Source of the DNA: Serratia symbiotica
GTDB lineage: Bacteria > Pseudomonadota > Gammaproteobacteria > Enterobacterales > Enterobacteriaceae
Length of the DNA stretch: 64,000 nt
Assembly: GCA_900380265.1 (NCBI GenBank)
Contig: LR025083.1
Location: 310,001 to 374,000, forward strand
Reading direction: 5' to 3'
Shown here: positions 19,339 through 30,739 of the stretch, piece by piece
Layout of the letters: each line of letters begins with the position of its first letter
Numbering within the stretch: the first letter of the stretch is position 1
The notes under the pieces: model-generated
Told to the model about the DNA's origin: nothing
The model's input: the letters and a program-made list of their open reading frames with translations, nothing else
The model's database searches: none
Translations under genes and position numbers: made by a program

Positions 19339-20950
19339 ATGTGAGAATTCTGTTTCGTGCGTAGCCTTTACTGTGTCAGTCATTTTGGCAAGGGAAGCGA
19401 CCAGTTTGAAGCTGTATGGATCGACACAGAACAATTTGAATGTTAGGTAGCTCTCGGGCAAAAAGAAAAGACTATAGAAGTAGAAGATTAGGTTTATTAA
19501 GAATAGGATATTCTCATTTTCTTCACTGAAGAGTTGAGATTCGGTTGGTCGAAATTCACTAAACCACACGATTAGTTAGGAGTATTTTAGGCCAGTAAAG
19601 ACCGAGTTCTATGGTGATTAAAGTTAGAACTAATCTATATTACATATCATAGTTCAATTCTTATATTACTAATGTGTCGTCGTTGGTTTAGGATAATACA
19701 CAGATCATGAATAGCATAAGAACTCTACTTTCCGCCCTTATACAGTAGCTCGTATAGCAGTGCTACGATTGAATATAGCTTTCGTCCCCCAGTTCATCTA
19801 CGCCCGTCTTGCCTCGGCAACAGTTTGTTTATAGCGTTTCAGAGAACATACATAACCGAACACTTCGTTGGATTGATTGAACTTGTTATATAAGTGAGGG
19901 CCCGTATTTTTGATACACAATTCTCTAAGAAACTGGTCAACGCTTATGGAATTTAGATACGCATTCATCTTGCGTCATGCGAGTCTTTTTTAGGGTAGTG
20001 ATCTAAGTATCCTACGGTAATTTAATATCAACAAGTTTAGTTGCTTCATGCTGCCCATTTCTTAACCGTAGTCATCCCTAAACACCGAACGAGAAAAGTG
20101 CTAGCATATGGTAGTGAGTAGAAAGACCCGAAGAATGTTTGAAACAGGTAATATCTTACTTGATAAGTAGATCCTAGACATAGTTGGCGCGTAAATATGT
20201 CACTACAAGATTGCTCGATCCCACAATTTAAACGCACTGCAACTGCGCAACTGAATGAAAGAGTAGTTAGAAAAGATGTACAATTTCCAGGCTCAGGGTT
20301 TTTAAAATGCCAGTCGCAGGCGATCGGGTTTTCTCCTCACTTATTGGCGAGCAGTATCTACAGTGTAGATAGGTCATAGGCGATTCTACCACCCAAATTA
20401 CTGCTCTTTACTTTACGTTTCTCAGACTATCTTACTTGAACAAGAAAGGTCGGACTAGCGTTGGCGTAAGAGAGAATGCCATTAGATCTTAGTTCGCCAT
20501 GGGAACTGAATATATCTCTGATATAATAGGAGATATAAAACTAGTTAGTCGTGCCGTGAAACTTTATGGCCAAAGCTAGCGGCCATCCTAAAGCAAGTTC
20601 ATAAAAATAACTTTTTCATAATGTTGTGACGTCTTTATGGATTTTTACTAATAAAGTAAATAATTTCTTATTCCTGCTTCAGGAATAGCATAGCTGCATT
20701 AGAAGAATAGATAATAGATGGTGAACTAAAGTTAAAAGTAATTTAACATCAGTAGTTTTAGAGTATCAAAAACTCTTATTTTTGTTTTAAAATGATTAAT
20801 GACTGTAGCCTTGTTAAGGCTATCTGTAATACTCATAATAAATGGTCTGAAATACAATCACTTTAATTCAGCGTACACGCTTTCAAGTAAACTTTCTCCA
20901 CACAACTCAAGAGTGAAAGAAGTATATTTAAAACTGACTATTGATAAATA
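19339..20950 (-). pseudogene. cydA: Broken cytochrome bd oxidase subunit I
   Basis: The minus-strand frame covering 19258-19569 reads VWFSEFRPTESQ then FLINLIFYFYSLFFLPESYL and TFKLFCVD. These follow the end of CydA: GWFVAEYGRQPW, then SMVLICGLYTLFLVAEMFLM and FKFARLG. The frame runs without a stop straight into the cydB start, so the cydA stop codon has gone too. Further upstream I could not read CydA; the outer boundary is estimated from its 522-residue length. Together with the dead cydB this means loss of bd oxidase. Confidence 0.7.
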
Positions 20951-22168
20951 AGATAAGAAGATTAGTGATCCATAATCACAAGATAGGTATGAATCACGCA
21001 CTTTCTCTCAATAGATGATTTCGCATCATATGAATTTAAATTTATTTCTTAAATAAGCTTTAGCTTAGTTAGGTTGTGTGGCGTTACTATATTTATATAT
21101 AACTCTATAATAAAATATTTATTTTTAAATATCTATGTGCGCTGCACACTTTATGCTCGAATTATGATTTATGATTATTTAGGTTCAATTATACATTGTA
21201 CTGGATTAGTTTAGGTTAGTAACCTAAGATAGGCTCACATCTAGGTTAGAAATTATATGCTGCATAAATTAATAAATTTCTTGACAAGGAAATTGAAGAG
21301 TGCTTTCAATATATCTTAGACTTAACATAATAAATAATAATCAATAATATAGAGGAACGTGAAATGTTAAATAAATAAGCAAGATTTAAAAATTTAATAG
21401 TGATATAATAAAAAGTGTGATTGGTGCAATCTGTGATTGCTCTACGCACATTGTTTTGCTCAGTGAGCACAACTGTAGAATATGTCGCGCAATACGTTTA
21501 ATAGATGCTGATCATCCCCGTTTAAAGCTGATTAACGGTTTTGGGTAACAACACACTATAGTCACTTCATTATGCAAGATCCGGTACCGACAGAAGCTCT
21601 GTTCGATGTTATCTGATCCAGGATTGCTATCTGTTATTACTATGCATGATTATTTGGTAATCCTGCGCTATGCTGAGATGTGAAACTGTTTCAGTCAGCA
21701 GGGCTGGAGCTACTTGCGAACTATCATAACTGTTCGGGGCATCTATTTAGTCGAATAGATTGTAGATGTTAGGGTATAACTATAAATGCTCCCCTTATTT
21801 TTACTACATAAGTATTTCGTTTAGTAGTAACTTTCAACAGAAATTAACAATATTCCGCGCTAGCTCTCTAGCGCCATGGCCCACTCTTGCTTAGCTGTTG
21901 CAAACAGAGTATGGTATTGCGGATGATGCAGGCAGTGAGGCATCCACACTTTGTGAACTATCCTCGGTGTAGGGATGATAGCGAGTTAATGACATACAGA
22001 GAAAAATACGTGATTGCCATAGTATGTCGCGCGATCAAAAGTTAAAAATATTCCGGTAGCATCTTACACAGCAACAGGCAACCGATCAGTCTAGAATAAA
22101 TATATAACTACCAGGAATCAAAGTGCCCTTGATGATGTGGTGATAAGACCTTTCAGTATTAATCGCAA

Positions 22169-22191
22169 GGTAGCACATAAACTGTGCTACC
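22169..22191. repeat. Perfect 9-bp hairpin
   Basis: GGTAGCACA at 22169-22177 pairs with TGTGCTACC at 22183-22191 across TAAAC. It lies 14 bases left of another perfect hairpin, so the two form a pair in otherwise unreadable DNA. Confidence 0.75.
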
Positions 22192-22205
22192 ATATATAAA
22201 AATAG

Positions 22206-22231
22206 AAGTTGATCACTGAAGTGATCAACTT
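22206..22231. repeat. Perfect 11-bp hairpin with TGAA loop
   Basis: AAGTTGATCAC at 22206-22216 pairs with GTGATCAACTT at 22221-22231 across TGAA. No U-tract follows on either strand. Confidence 0.75.
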
Positions 22232-22664
22232 GACGGCACTGTTTACTATCCTTAATCATTATAGCCTCTTCATTCAGTTCGCCTCTCACATTGTGCATCA
22301 GGATGTGGTGAATACCTGATGAAGACTGAGCCCTAAAGTATCAGTCGAGGAAAGAGAGAATGTTTCCCCATGCCTGTTCTATCAGTGCTTCCTCTTAACA
22401 GCCCATCTCCCGCATGATGGGAATGCTCTCTACTTCTGCGATATTCTATTTCAGCGGCTGGCACATCGCTGAGTAAAAGTGCCTAAAACTGTAGAGCTAG
22501 GTGTTGTTGGTCTTTTTTAATAAAATCATAAGTAGAAACTTGTATCCAAGTTTTTTCGTAAGCGCCTAACCGGGGTTGACCAATACAAACCTGGCTTTAT
22601 CTCAGCTTATCGCTTTCCACTTTTATGCCAAATCAACGATTGTGTTACAGGTGTTTTTTGAGTG

Positions 22665-22693
22665 CAAAGCAAGAGGTACTTCTGCTTGCTTTG
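22665..22693 (+). terminator. Candidate terminator hairpin
   Basis: CAAAGCAAG at 22665-22673 pairs with CTTGCTTTG at 22685-22693, and GTCCTTTT follows on the plus strand. The U-tract is short. No gene can be matched to it, so it may be a leftover. Confidence 0.4.
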
Positions 22694-23518
22694 GTCCTTT
22701 TAAGTAAGTATTGCTAAACCCGCGGCAGGTCAGATCTGGGGTTGCTTGGTGGAGAACCTAACTAACATTATAGCTGTGAGTAATGTGAAAAAGTTTTAAT
22801 AAATCATTTCTTTCAAAGGAAATGAGGGCAATGGATGAGCGTTAGACTATACTCAAATATAATATTGATATAAATATATTATATCAGCTCTCATCTATCT
22901 TAAAATAATAAAAAGTTAAATAAGAAGAGCATACATAACTAGGTATGCTCATGGGTAGTCAGTCTATATTGCATTTCCAGATGACTCACTAGCTGCTAAA
23001 CAGCATCCTTATCTCACTTATACTATCGACTTGAACCGTAACAACCATATCTATTTCTTTAAACTGCGTTATACTAAGAAGTCAGCAAAGTAGTTGCGAT
23101 ACAGTTTCTACAAGATCGGTATATCCTCTCTGTTGCCGTCACGATCATTATCGTATAGTTAACAGTTGTTTTGTATGTGAAGCACTGGCAGTAGAAAAGC
23201 TCTTTATGCAACTAAACGCAATCCAATCTACAGGAAAGTGGGTTGAAGCAGGAGGTGAAAGTAAAGGCTAATCCTACTCTAAAGGTTGAGTTGTAACATT
23301 TCGCCTATCGAAATTTTATTGGGATAGCCTGGTTTGATAAACGTAATAATAGTTGGGCGAGCTAAACTGGCTGAATTATGGTCTCTTTCTAAGAAACAAA
23401 AAGTTAATATATATAGTTGTACTCAGTATACCTAGTACAGCTAAGCGAGTTAAGGTACTGAAAGTAGGTAATCATCGCCTGCCATCACTTGATAGCAATA
23501 GCTAAGAATATTCTCCAA

Positions 23519-24334
23519 TTAGCAATCTAACATCTTGTGCAATTTATTGATAATCTCAGCCATTCTACGTATGAGTTTCACAGTAACCGCCTCGAGCGGC
23601 GTTGAGCTTCTGACTGGCGTGCCTTTGCCACTAGTGAAAGGCAGGTGATCACCCGATAATAACGTGTTCTTTAATATAGTTGGCTGCCGTTTCTTCAGCG
23701 TTTCTGCCAATCTTACTGATCAGCACACTTGCTTCTATCTGTGGATCTCGCTTGCACAGCTTGAGAATATCAACAAAGTTGGATCCGGAGATGGGTCGCC
23801 ATCTAAACGAATATAGGCAGTTTAGATCTAGACTGCATGGGTTGTTTTTGCAATGTCGCATAGCAAAGTGCTCCGTATTGGAACACAATATCTACTACAT
23901 CTAGTGGATGGATATGACCTGACATCATACCAGTGATGCATTCCTCTGAGTGATAAACGGCAGAGCTATTCGATCTGTTCATTCTAACGCCACCCTAATC
24001 TAACTTTAGTGTCATGTTGAGCATGTCTAATGTTAGGACAACTTAGAGTATACTGAGGATCAACTTGATGCTAGCATAAAGGGGTTCAATAAAAGAGTTT
24101 ATTGCAGAATAGTGAAGGAACTTAAATAACTGATGCATCTACTGCTGTGTTTTCAACTACCTTATGCACACTGTCAAATACTGCTAATCCAAGATGCTTG
24201 GTACCACTTTTGCTAGAGGTGCACCTTCAACTATTTAATTTTCTTAGCGATAGCGTGTTCAGGATGCAGCTTTTCCTGCCTAGTGGTAGGACTCTTGCAA
24301 ATTAGTTTTTATTCTTATCGATTAAAATGGAGAT
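23519..24334 (-). pseudogene. sucD: Broken succinyl-CoA synthetase alpha subunit
   Basis: SucD forms succinyl-CoA synthetase with SucC in the TCA cycle. The minus strand from 24334 reads ILIDKNKN then a stop (family ILIDKNTK), and the ATG has become ATC. Further on it reads [20 protein letters not shown] and [13 protein letters not shown] (family GSNFIDILEMFEKDPQTEA, AEEEAAAYIKEHV). In another frame it reads SGKGT, PLEAVTVKLIRRMAEII and a stop at 23519 (family GGKGT, ALEAAGVKTVRSLADIG). Start loss, stops and frameshifts make it dead. It follows the sucC remnant by three bases. Confidence 0.93.
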
Positions 24335-24337
24335 TAT

Positions 24338-25480
24338 TTACTTGCCATTGCCGGCACATTTTCTAGGCCGTATCAGTCAGGCTGATAGCAGAAATGATAT
24401 GCAGACAACTGTTCGCTAATGTTTAGTACTCATTTCGGCGTTCTTTCATTCCAGATAAATCATAACTGAAATGTTAATACTTACTTTAGCAGTGAGATGA
24501 TAATCACGTCAGCGATCAGAACATAACACACCGTTCTGCCGAAGAGGTTTAGTAGCATCACTTTTATATGATCGTCAGAGAATTATTTTCCATACATCAT
24601 CGATACGCGCGTTTATTGCCCCACCGCCTACGTCTAGGCTATTAGCTAGTTTACCAGGATACAGTTTAACTATGTCCATCGGCCCTTGTCAATCCGGCAC
24701 CGTCAACAATGCAGTTGATCTTCTTTTCAAGCGCTTAAGTAGTGCATGTATAACTCTGAGGACCAGGATTTACGCCCGCCTTACTGGGCAAGATCACGCA
24801 TTTCGCGTACTTCCGTTTGGCGGAACAAGGTATTTCAATAAGCATCTGGTTTGTGTACAGACATATTCGGTCACCTTCTTTTGTGATTATTGGCGGGTTA
24901 ATCTCAAGGATCACCCGGTCATGTTCCAGGAATAGGCTTATGCAACACTATAAGCATCTCAGTGAATGGACTGACTTGCTTAGCAGTCAGTCTTGATTTA
25001 AAAAGCAGCTCACGAGTCTGTCAAGGTTGTGGGGAGACCAATGGTTTGATAGTAATTTTATCGATCAGCGCCTGAGCATATTGCGCTACGTTTGAAAACT
25101 TAATACCGACGTAGTGGATTTCATAAACGCCACATGAGCGATATGGCCAACTACTGCGCTAACGTACAGCTCTTTATCGATCTCGCCCGCGGATCCCACT
25201 AGTATTTGTGTACTGGCTCGTTCGTGCGTCAGTTTGGCAGGTCACCAGGCGTTTGCTAATTAGGTTACTGCGGCCTCGTGGACATCTTCTTTTGTTGACT
25301 GTTTCCCGCCGCCAGAGGTTCCTGGCTCGCCAGGCTAGGTTTGGTATTTAACTATCCAGGGACCAGCACCGATTTTGATATGGCCTCTTTGCTTCATCTG
25401 GTGATTTATAGGCGTAGCCGACCAGTGCTACCATGCCACATTAAGCAATCAAGTTTGCCTTGGTATTCTTTTAAATTCAT
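24338..25480 (-). pseudogene. sucC: Broken succinyl-CoA synthetase beta subunit
   Basis: The ATG at 25480 opens MNLKEYQGK (family MNLHEYQAKQLF). After a small deletion another frame reads LIA-stop-CGMVALVGYAYKSPDEA (family [21 protein letters not shown]), and a further stop follows within the next twenty codons. Near the end IISAISLTDTA matches IIAAKGLTDAA, and the original stop is at 24338. The remnant follows the intact sucB directly, so the sucABCD order is preserved while the second half of the operon has been lost. Confidence 0.92.
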
Positions 25481-25638
25481 ATGGCTACATGCATTTGTTC
25501 AAAAGGCTTAAGCAGCCATGCCGTTACCCCGGGAATACTAAAGTTCGTTTTGTGGGCTAAATTTTATCTCCTGAATCACATAGTTCAGCATTCTCTTTGC
25601 TATAAATATAAAGTTAAGACAAAGCTGCAGCAGGTTTG

Positions 25639-26853
25639 TTAGATATCCAGGAGAAGATAAACCGGATCTTCCAACATGTTTTTAACTGTTACCAAGTAAC
25701 CCACGGCCTCTTTGCCGTCAATCAAGCGGTGGTCATAAGATAGCGCTAGGTACATCATTGGTTGGATCACGACCTCACCATTAAGAGCTATAGGCCGATC
25801 TTTGATTGCATGCATACCCAAAATAGCACTCTGAGGTGGGTTGATGATTGGGGTGGATATTAATGAGCCGAATATGCCACCATTGGTAATAGTGAAATTA
25901 CCGCCTCTCAGTTCTGCTACAGTCAGTGTCCCTTCGCGACCTTTAATAGCAAACTCTTGTATTTTATTTTCTATGTCTGCCATAGACATCCTGTCTACAT
26001 CACATATAACCGGTGTAACCAGGCCACGTGGGGTAGATAGCGCGATACTTACATCAAAGTAATTGTGATACAGCACATCAAATCCATCGATGGACGCGTT
26101 GATTTCTGGATAACGTTTGAGCGCTTCCACTACCGCCTTGAGGTAGAATGACATAAATCCTAAACGCAAACCGTGTCGTTTCTTGAAAGCTTCTCCGTAT
26201 TGGTTACGTAGATCTATTATCGGTTTCATATTGATTTCGTTAAAGGTAGTTAGTACAGCAGCGCTGTTCTTCGTTTCCAACAGTCGTTCAGCGATTCGTT
26301 TACGTAGGCGGGTCATTGGCACGCGTTTTTCATAGCGAGTGCAGAGATTCGGGTCTGGTGCTTTTTCAGCGGATGATTGATCAATTGGCTGGTTGTGAAC
26401 TAGATGAGCTTCAAGGTCTGCATTCGTGATGTGATTGTTCTCACATTTACCTTTTATGATAGTAGCGTCGAGATCATGCTCAGATATTAGCTCGCGCATT
26501 GCCAGACCGAGATCGTCCTTGCTAACTGTTTCCAGGTTGTTAGTATCCGACGGAAGAGAGCCGGTTACTTTATATACGAGGTTTGTCTTGGTGTGCAGTT
26601 TGTTGGAGGTCTTACATGGAGTAATGCGGCCAAGGATTTGGCGAGATAGCACAGTAGCGCCCACTGCTTGCACGATCTCAGTAAGTTTACCCTCTTTACT
26701 GGCCTGCACTTCTAAAACTACTTTGTCGGTTTCGATCTCCACTAGCACTTCATTGAGCTGAACGGTGTCGCCCGCTGTCTTATGCCAGGCTGTTACCGTT
26801 GCATCGGCAACCGATTCAGGAAGATCCGGAACCAGAATATCTATGCTACTCAT
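25639..26853 (-). CDS. sucB: 2-oxoglutarate dehydrogenase E2, dihydrolipoyl succinyltransferase
   Basis: SucB is the 24-mer core of the 2-oxoglutarate dehydrogenase complex and transfers succinyl groups to CoA. The 404-residue length fits the family's 405. The lipoyl domain (1-80) has the lipoylated lysine in [15 protein letters not shown]. The peripheral subunit-binding domain (about 105-150) reads [20 protein letters not shown], and the catalytic domain ends with the active-site motif [24 protein letters not shown] upstream supports the start. It begins 53 bases after sucA, in one transcript. No E3 (lpd) gene is in the window. All key residues are present, so I expect activity even though the next enzyme, SucCD, is gone. 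Confidence 0.97.
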   Translation of the reverse strand: MSSIDILVPDLPESVADATVTAWHKTAGDTVQLNEVLVEIETDKVVLEVQASKEGKLTEIVQAVGATVLSRQILGRITPCKTSNKLHTKTNLVYKVTGSLPSDTNNLETVSKDDLGLAMRELISEHDLDATIIKGKCENNHITNADLEAHLVHNQPIDQSSAEKAPDPNLCTRYEKRVPMTRLRKRIAERLLETKNSAAVLTTFNEINMKPIIDLRNQYGEAFKKRHGLRLGFMSFYLKAVVEALKRYPEINASIDGFDVLYHNYFDVSIALSTPRGLVTPVICDVDRMSMADIENKIQEFAIKGREGTLTVAELRGGNFTITNGGIFGSLISTPIINPPQSAILGMHAIKDRPIALNGEVVIQPMMYLALSYDHRLIDGKEAVGYLVTVKNMLEDPVYLLLDI

Positions 26854-26906
26854 ATTTAGCTTTCCTTAATATGGATACTTTATATTTGCTATAAAACAAA
26901 CAAAAA

Positions 26907-29714
26907 CTAATCAATATTTAGCGCATCATTCACAAGCGCCTCTTGTTGCTTCTTATGTACTGACATATAACCTACCGCCGGAGATGCAGAAGCAGGACGT
27001 CCGACGTAACGTAAGGTGGCCCTAGCTTTTATTACCTTTCGTAATTTGCGCTCGCTGAAAAACCAAGCCCCCTGGTTGAACGGCTCTTCTTGACACCAAA
27101 CAAAATCATGCACATGCGCATATTGCGCCAATACTGCTTGCACAGCCTGGTGTGGAAAAGGGTACAACTGCTCGATACGAATGATAGCGACGTCTTTCTT
27201 CCCATTATTTCGCCGATGTTCTAGCAGGTCGTAGTAGACTTTCCCAGTGCACAGCACCACGCGTTTGACCATTGTCAGATCCATACTGTCGATCTCACCG
27301 ATAGCCGACAAGAAAGTTCCATTTGCTAACTCTTCTAGGCAAGACACTGCTAGGGAGTGGCGTAGCAGTGACTTAGGGGACATCACCACTAGCGGTCGGC
27401 GTATTCCTCGTAGTGCCTGTCGGCGTAGCATGTGGTAAATCTGTGCTGGAGTAGATGGGGTGCATACTTGCATATTCTGTTCTGCACAAAGCTGCAAGTA
27501 ACGTTCCAAACGCGCAGAAGAGTGGTCTGGTCCCTGCCCTTCGTAACCGTGTGGCAACAACATCACTAGACCACACATGCGCCCCCACTTCTGCTCGCCA
27601 GAGCTGATAAATTGATCAATTACAACTTGTGCCCCATTTGCAAAGTCACCGAATTGCGCCTCCCAAATCGTCAGTGTACGGGGTTCAGTAGTAGCGTAGC
27701 CATATTCAAATGCCAGCACGGCTTCCTCAGACAGTACCGAGTCCCAGATGTTGAATTTACTCTGGTCATTTTTGATTTTTGACAGCGGAACATAGACCGA
27801 GCTGCTTTTCTGGTTATACACTACCGCATGGCGATGGAAGAAGGTGCCACGGCGTACATCCTCACCAGAGATTCGGATAGGGATCCCTTGATCGAGTAGG
27901 GTTGCATAAGCTAGTGTTTCAGCCGCACCCCAGTCAAGCAGTTTGTTACCTGCTGCCATCTGAGCACGGTTGCGGTAGATTTTTGCTACGCGTGGTTGCA
28001 TTTCGATCTTTTCCGGTATACTACTTATGCAGTAAGCGAGCTCCTGCAAGCGGTTCATCTCGACTGTATTGGGATACTCCTCGTCCCATGTATGGTTCAG
28101 GTATTGTGACCAGATGGAGGAATGCAGATGCATCGGACGGCACTCTTTGACCACACAATCACCAAGTTCAAGTGCATTCCGGTACAGGTTGACCATTCCG
28201 GTTGCATCTTCTGGGCTGGCTACTTTTTCTGCTTTTAGCAGACCTGCATAGATTTCGCGTGTTGTTGGGTGGTTTTTGATCTTCTGGTACATCAATGGCT
28301 GTGTGGTGCTTGGCTCATCGGCCTCGTTATGCCCGTAACGGCGGTAGCAGACCAAATCAATTATCACATCACGGTGAAAGGCGTTACGGAAATCCAATGC
28401 TAGTCGGGTTACGAACGCCCCTGCTTCTGGGTCGTCTGCGTTGACGTGGAAGATCGGTGCCTGTACCATTTTAGCGATGTCGGTACAATACTGGGTTGAG
28501 CGGGCATCTTGTGGATTGGAAGTGGTGAAACCAATTTGGTTATTTATGACGATACGTATCGTTCCGCCCACTTCATAAGCGCGTGCCTGCGACATATTCA
28601 GGGTTTCCTGCACTACGCCCTGAGCGGTAATGGCAGCGTCACCATGGATGGTAATTGGCAATATTCTATTACTGTTCGGTTCTTTCATACGATCGCGGCG
28701 TGCGCGTGCCGATCCCATCACAACGGGACTAATGATCTCTAGGTGTGATGGATTGAACATCAGTACCAGGTGAACTATGCCACCTCCAGTTTTGACACGA
28801 GAGGAAAAACCCTGGTGATATTTAACGTCACCAGTGCCGCGTTGTGTCGTATGTTTACCATCGAATTCGTTAAATAGGTCTGAAGGACTTTTACCAAGAA
28901 CATTAATCAATACATTGAGGCGGCCGCGGTGAGCCATGCCCAATATAACTGTATGCATGCGATGTTTCCCAGCGTGCCGAACCATTTCTTTTAGCATTGG
29001 TAGCAAGGTGTCAGCACCTTCTAGTGAGAACCTTTTTACCCCAGGGAATCTAGCTCCTAGGTAACGTTCCAGACCTTCCGCTGCAGTTAACTCATTTAGT
29101 AAACGGCGCTTCTCATGGTGGCTAAAGCCAGGTTGCCTCGTTAGGGATTCGATTCGCTCCTGGAGCCAGTGTTTTTCTTCTGTATTGGTAAGGTGCATGT
29201 ATTCTGCACCAATCGAACCACAGTAGGTTTGCTTCAGAGCAGCGTACAGGTCACCTATTTTCATGATTTTTTTGCCTATAGCGAAAGAACCCACGCTAAC
29301 GACTGTCTCAAAATCAAACTTACTTAGATTGTAGTAACTGGGATTAAGGTCAGAGATTTTTTCTTGCTGCCACAGCTTAAGCGGATCGAGATTAGCGTGC
29401 TGATGTCCACGAACACGGAAGGCATTGATTAGTTGTAAAATCTTGATTTGTTTATCACTAATTTTTAGAACAGTGTTAGTGCTATTATATCTTTTGGTGT
29501 TTTTTGCTATATGGCGGAAGAAATAGCCTGTTTTAGAGTGCGCATCAGCGGATTGTATCTCTCCAGAAGTCATTGTCTTAAAAATGGAGCGCCAGCTCTC
29601 TTCGACGGAGCCAGGATCAATTAAAAAAGCTTCATAGAGTTTCTCTATATAAGACTGGTTCGCGTATGTTAGATAGGAGGAATCTAGCCAGGCCTTCATT
29701 GCACCATTATGCAT
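26907..29714 (-). CDS. sucA: 2-oxoglutarate dehydrogenase E1, thiamine diphosphate-dependent
   Basis: SucA decarboxylates 2-oxoglutarate and loads succinyl onto SucB's lipoyl arm. From the second of two adjacent ATGs the protein has 935 residues (E. coli 933) and starts MHNGAMKAWLDSSYLTYANQ. AAGGAA lies five bases before this ATG and only two before the first, which decides the start. The thiamine diphosphate motif GDAAITAQGV ... VINNQIGFTT is intact, as are the conserved GHNEADEPSTTQPLMYQKI, GEDVRRGTFFHRHAV and the C-terminal PASASPAVGYMSVH. No stop or frameshift is seen in 2.8 kb, which is notable next to dead sucCD and sdhB. Retention of sucAB without sucCD suggests a role in supplying succinyl-CoA rather than running a cycle. 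Confidence 0.98.
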   Translation of the reverse strand: MHNGAMKAWLDSSYLTYANQSYIEKLYEAFLIDPGSVEESWRSIFKTMTSGEIQSADAHSKTGYFFRHIAKNTKRYNSTNTVLKISDKQIKILQLINAFRVRGHQHANLDPLKLWQQEKISDLNPSYYNLSKFDFETVVSVGSFAIGKKIMKIGDLYAALKQTYCGSIGAEYMHLTNTEEKHWLQERIESLTRQPGFSHHEKRRLLNELTAAEGLERYLGARFPGVKRFSLEGADTLLPMLKEMVRHAGKHRMHTVILGMAHRGRLNVLINVLGKSPSDLFNEFDGKHTTQRGTGDVKYHQGFSSRVKTGGGIVHLVLMFNPSHLEIISPVVMGSARARRDRMKEPNSNRILPITIHGDAAITAQGVVQETLNMSQARAYEVGGTIRIVINNQIGFTTSNPQDARSTQYCTDIAKMVQAPIFHVNADDPEAGAFVTRLALDFRNAFHRDVIIDLVCYRRYGHNEADEPSTTQPLMYQKIKNHPTTREIYAGLLKAEKVASPEDATGMVNLYRNALELGDCVVKECRPMHLHSSIWSQYLNHTWDEEYPNTVEMNRLQELAYCISSIPEKIEMQPRVAKIYRNRAQMAAGNKLLDWGAAETLAYATLLDQGIPIRISGEDVRRGTFFHRHAVVYNQKSSSVYVPLSKIKNDQSKFNIWDSVLSEEAVLAFEYGYATTEPRTLTIWEAQFGDFANGAQVVIDQFISSGEQKWGRMCGLVMLLPHGYEGQGPDHSSARLERYLQLCAEQNMQVCTPSTPAQIYHMLRRQALRGIRRPLVVMSPKSLLRHSLAVSCLEELANGTFLSAIGEIDSMDLTMVKRVVLCTGKVYYDLLEHRRNNGKKDVAIIRIEQLYPFPHQAVQAVLAQYAHVHDFVWCQEEPFNQGAWFFSERKLRKVIKARATLRYVGRPASASPAVGYMSVHKKQQEALVNDALNID

Positions 29715-29984
29715 CATGATTCCTTAAGTTTTAAAGCTTTAAATTTTGACGTATTCAGCATAATCACAGTGATTAATATAATTGTCCGTGCACGATTCAC
29801 TTAGCATATGTTAGTCTATAACATAGCTTAAATAAGAGGTTATAGAATTTTCTACTTATAAAAAAGAACTTCTAAACACCAGGCAAATAAGGATACATGG
29901 CATACTACAATAACGGGTTAGTTTTGATTAATTTGCTTCCGCATTATACGATCTAGAACATTATGTGTGGCATGCTCTTATCCC

Positions 29985-30727
29985 TTTTATGTCTTATGCT
30001 TTTATGCAGTGTGATAACCAGAATGGATATAATAGGCCTCATAATTCAGGTTGCTTTAAAGCTATTAGGATATAGATTGATACAGTTCATGATGCTATAG
30101 CAGTGAAAAATACCACAAGCGTTGTTTAGAACATGTTAAGACTCTCATTCCCATAGAATAGCCAGCGATCAGGAAGCGATACGTCTGTCAGACGCCAAGA
30201 AGCGCTGATGAACTTCTGAGGGTGACACTAGAAGTATGGCTACGCAATTGATAAGAAAATCAGAGAGACTGATTACGTATAGACTATGGCATGTATCTCC
30301 TAGTTTCGATAAATTTGGATTTTGACCAGCCGGTAGACACTTTCTCGGTTTGTAGAGAAGGGTTATCTAATTATATTATAGGTAGACCTAGTCAATTTCT
30401 ATCACTACATCGCTTACCGCTAGCAAGCGATGGCGGTACTCGTATCATAATTGTGTCTTAGCTTTAAATAAGTAAAGTGATGGAAGTGATAGCAGCTAAC
30501 TTGTCTTTGCCGTTCATATTCTGCATTATCATAACCGCGCAGGTGTGATGACGTAAACGGTTGTTTGAGGTGGTTTCTCCTTTCTCATTTAGTTAAATTA
30601 AGGTATCTTGTCTCATCAGGTGTGCTATATCTTTATTTCTGCCTACAGGGTGTAAGCCTGTATATAGGGTGTATCTCCATCATCCGGGTTGTGGAGATAA
30701 ACCGGGAATTTTATGAATTAATCTCAT
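29985..30727 (-). pseudogene. sdhB: Broken succinate dehydrogenase iron-sulfur subunit
   Basis: SdhB carries the iron-sulfur clusters of complex II. The minus strand has an ATG at 30727 (MRL) and then, in another frame, FPVYLHNPDDGDTPYIQAYT (family FSIYRYNPDVDDAPRMQDYT). Later it reads TYRFLIAGYS (family AYRFLIDSRD) and CYSIMNCINLYPNSFKAT (family CHSIMNCVSVCPKGLNPT). Two of the three cluster cysteines in the last motif are changed, and frames and stops are broken. It is in the ancestral slot upstream of sucA. Confidence 0.92.
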
Positions 30728-30739
30728 AATGAGCGAAGT

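Larger units (their letters stand above)
20951..23518. other. Non-coding region between cydA and sucD remnants
   Basis: No recognisable protein on either strand. The sequence from 20.5 to 21.4 kb is extremely AT-rich. In E. coli mng genes lie here in some strains, but I see no trace. The stretch contains three perfect small hairpins, listed separately. Confidence 0.55.

Noticed and set aside
22665-22693. Insertion-sequence end or CRISPR-like repeat
   Set aside because: Single copy with no spacer series or transposase; it is at most a terminator-like hairpin.
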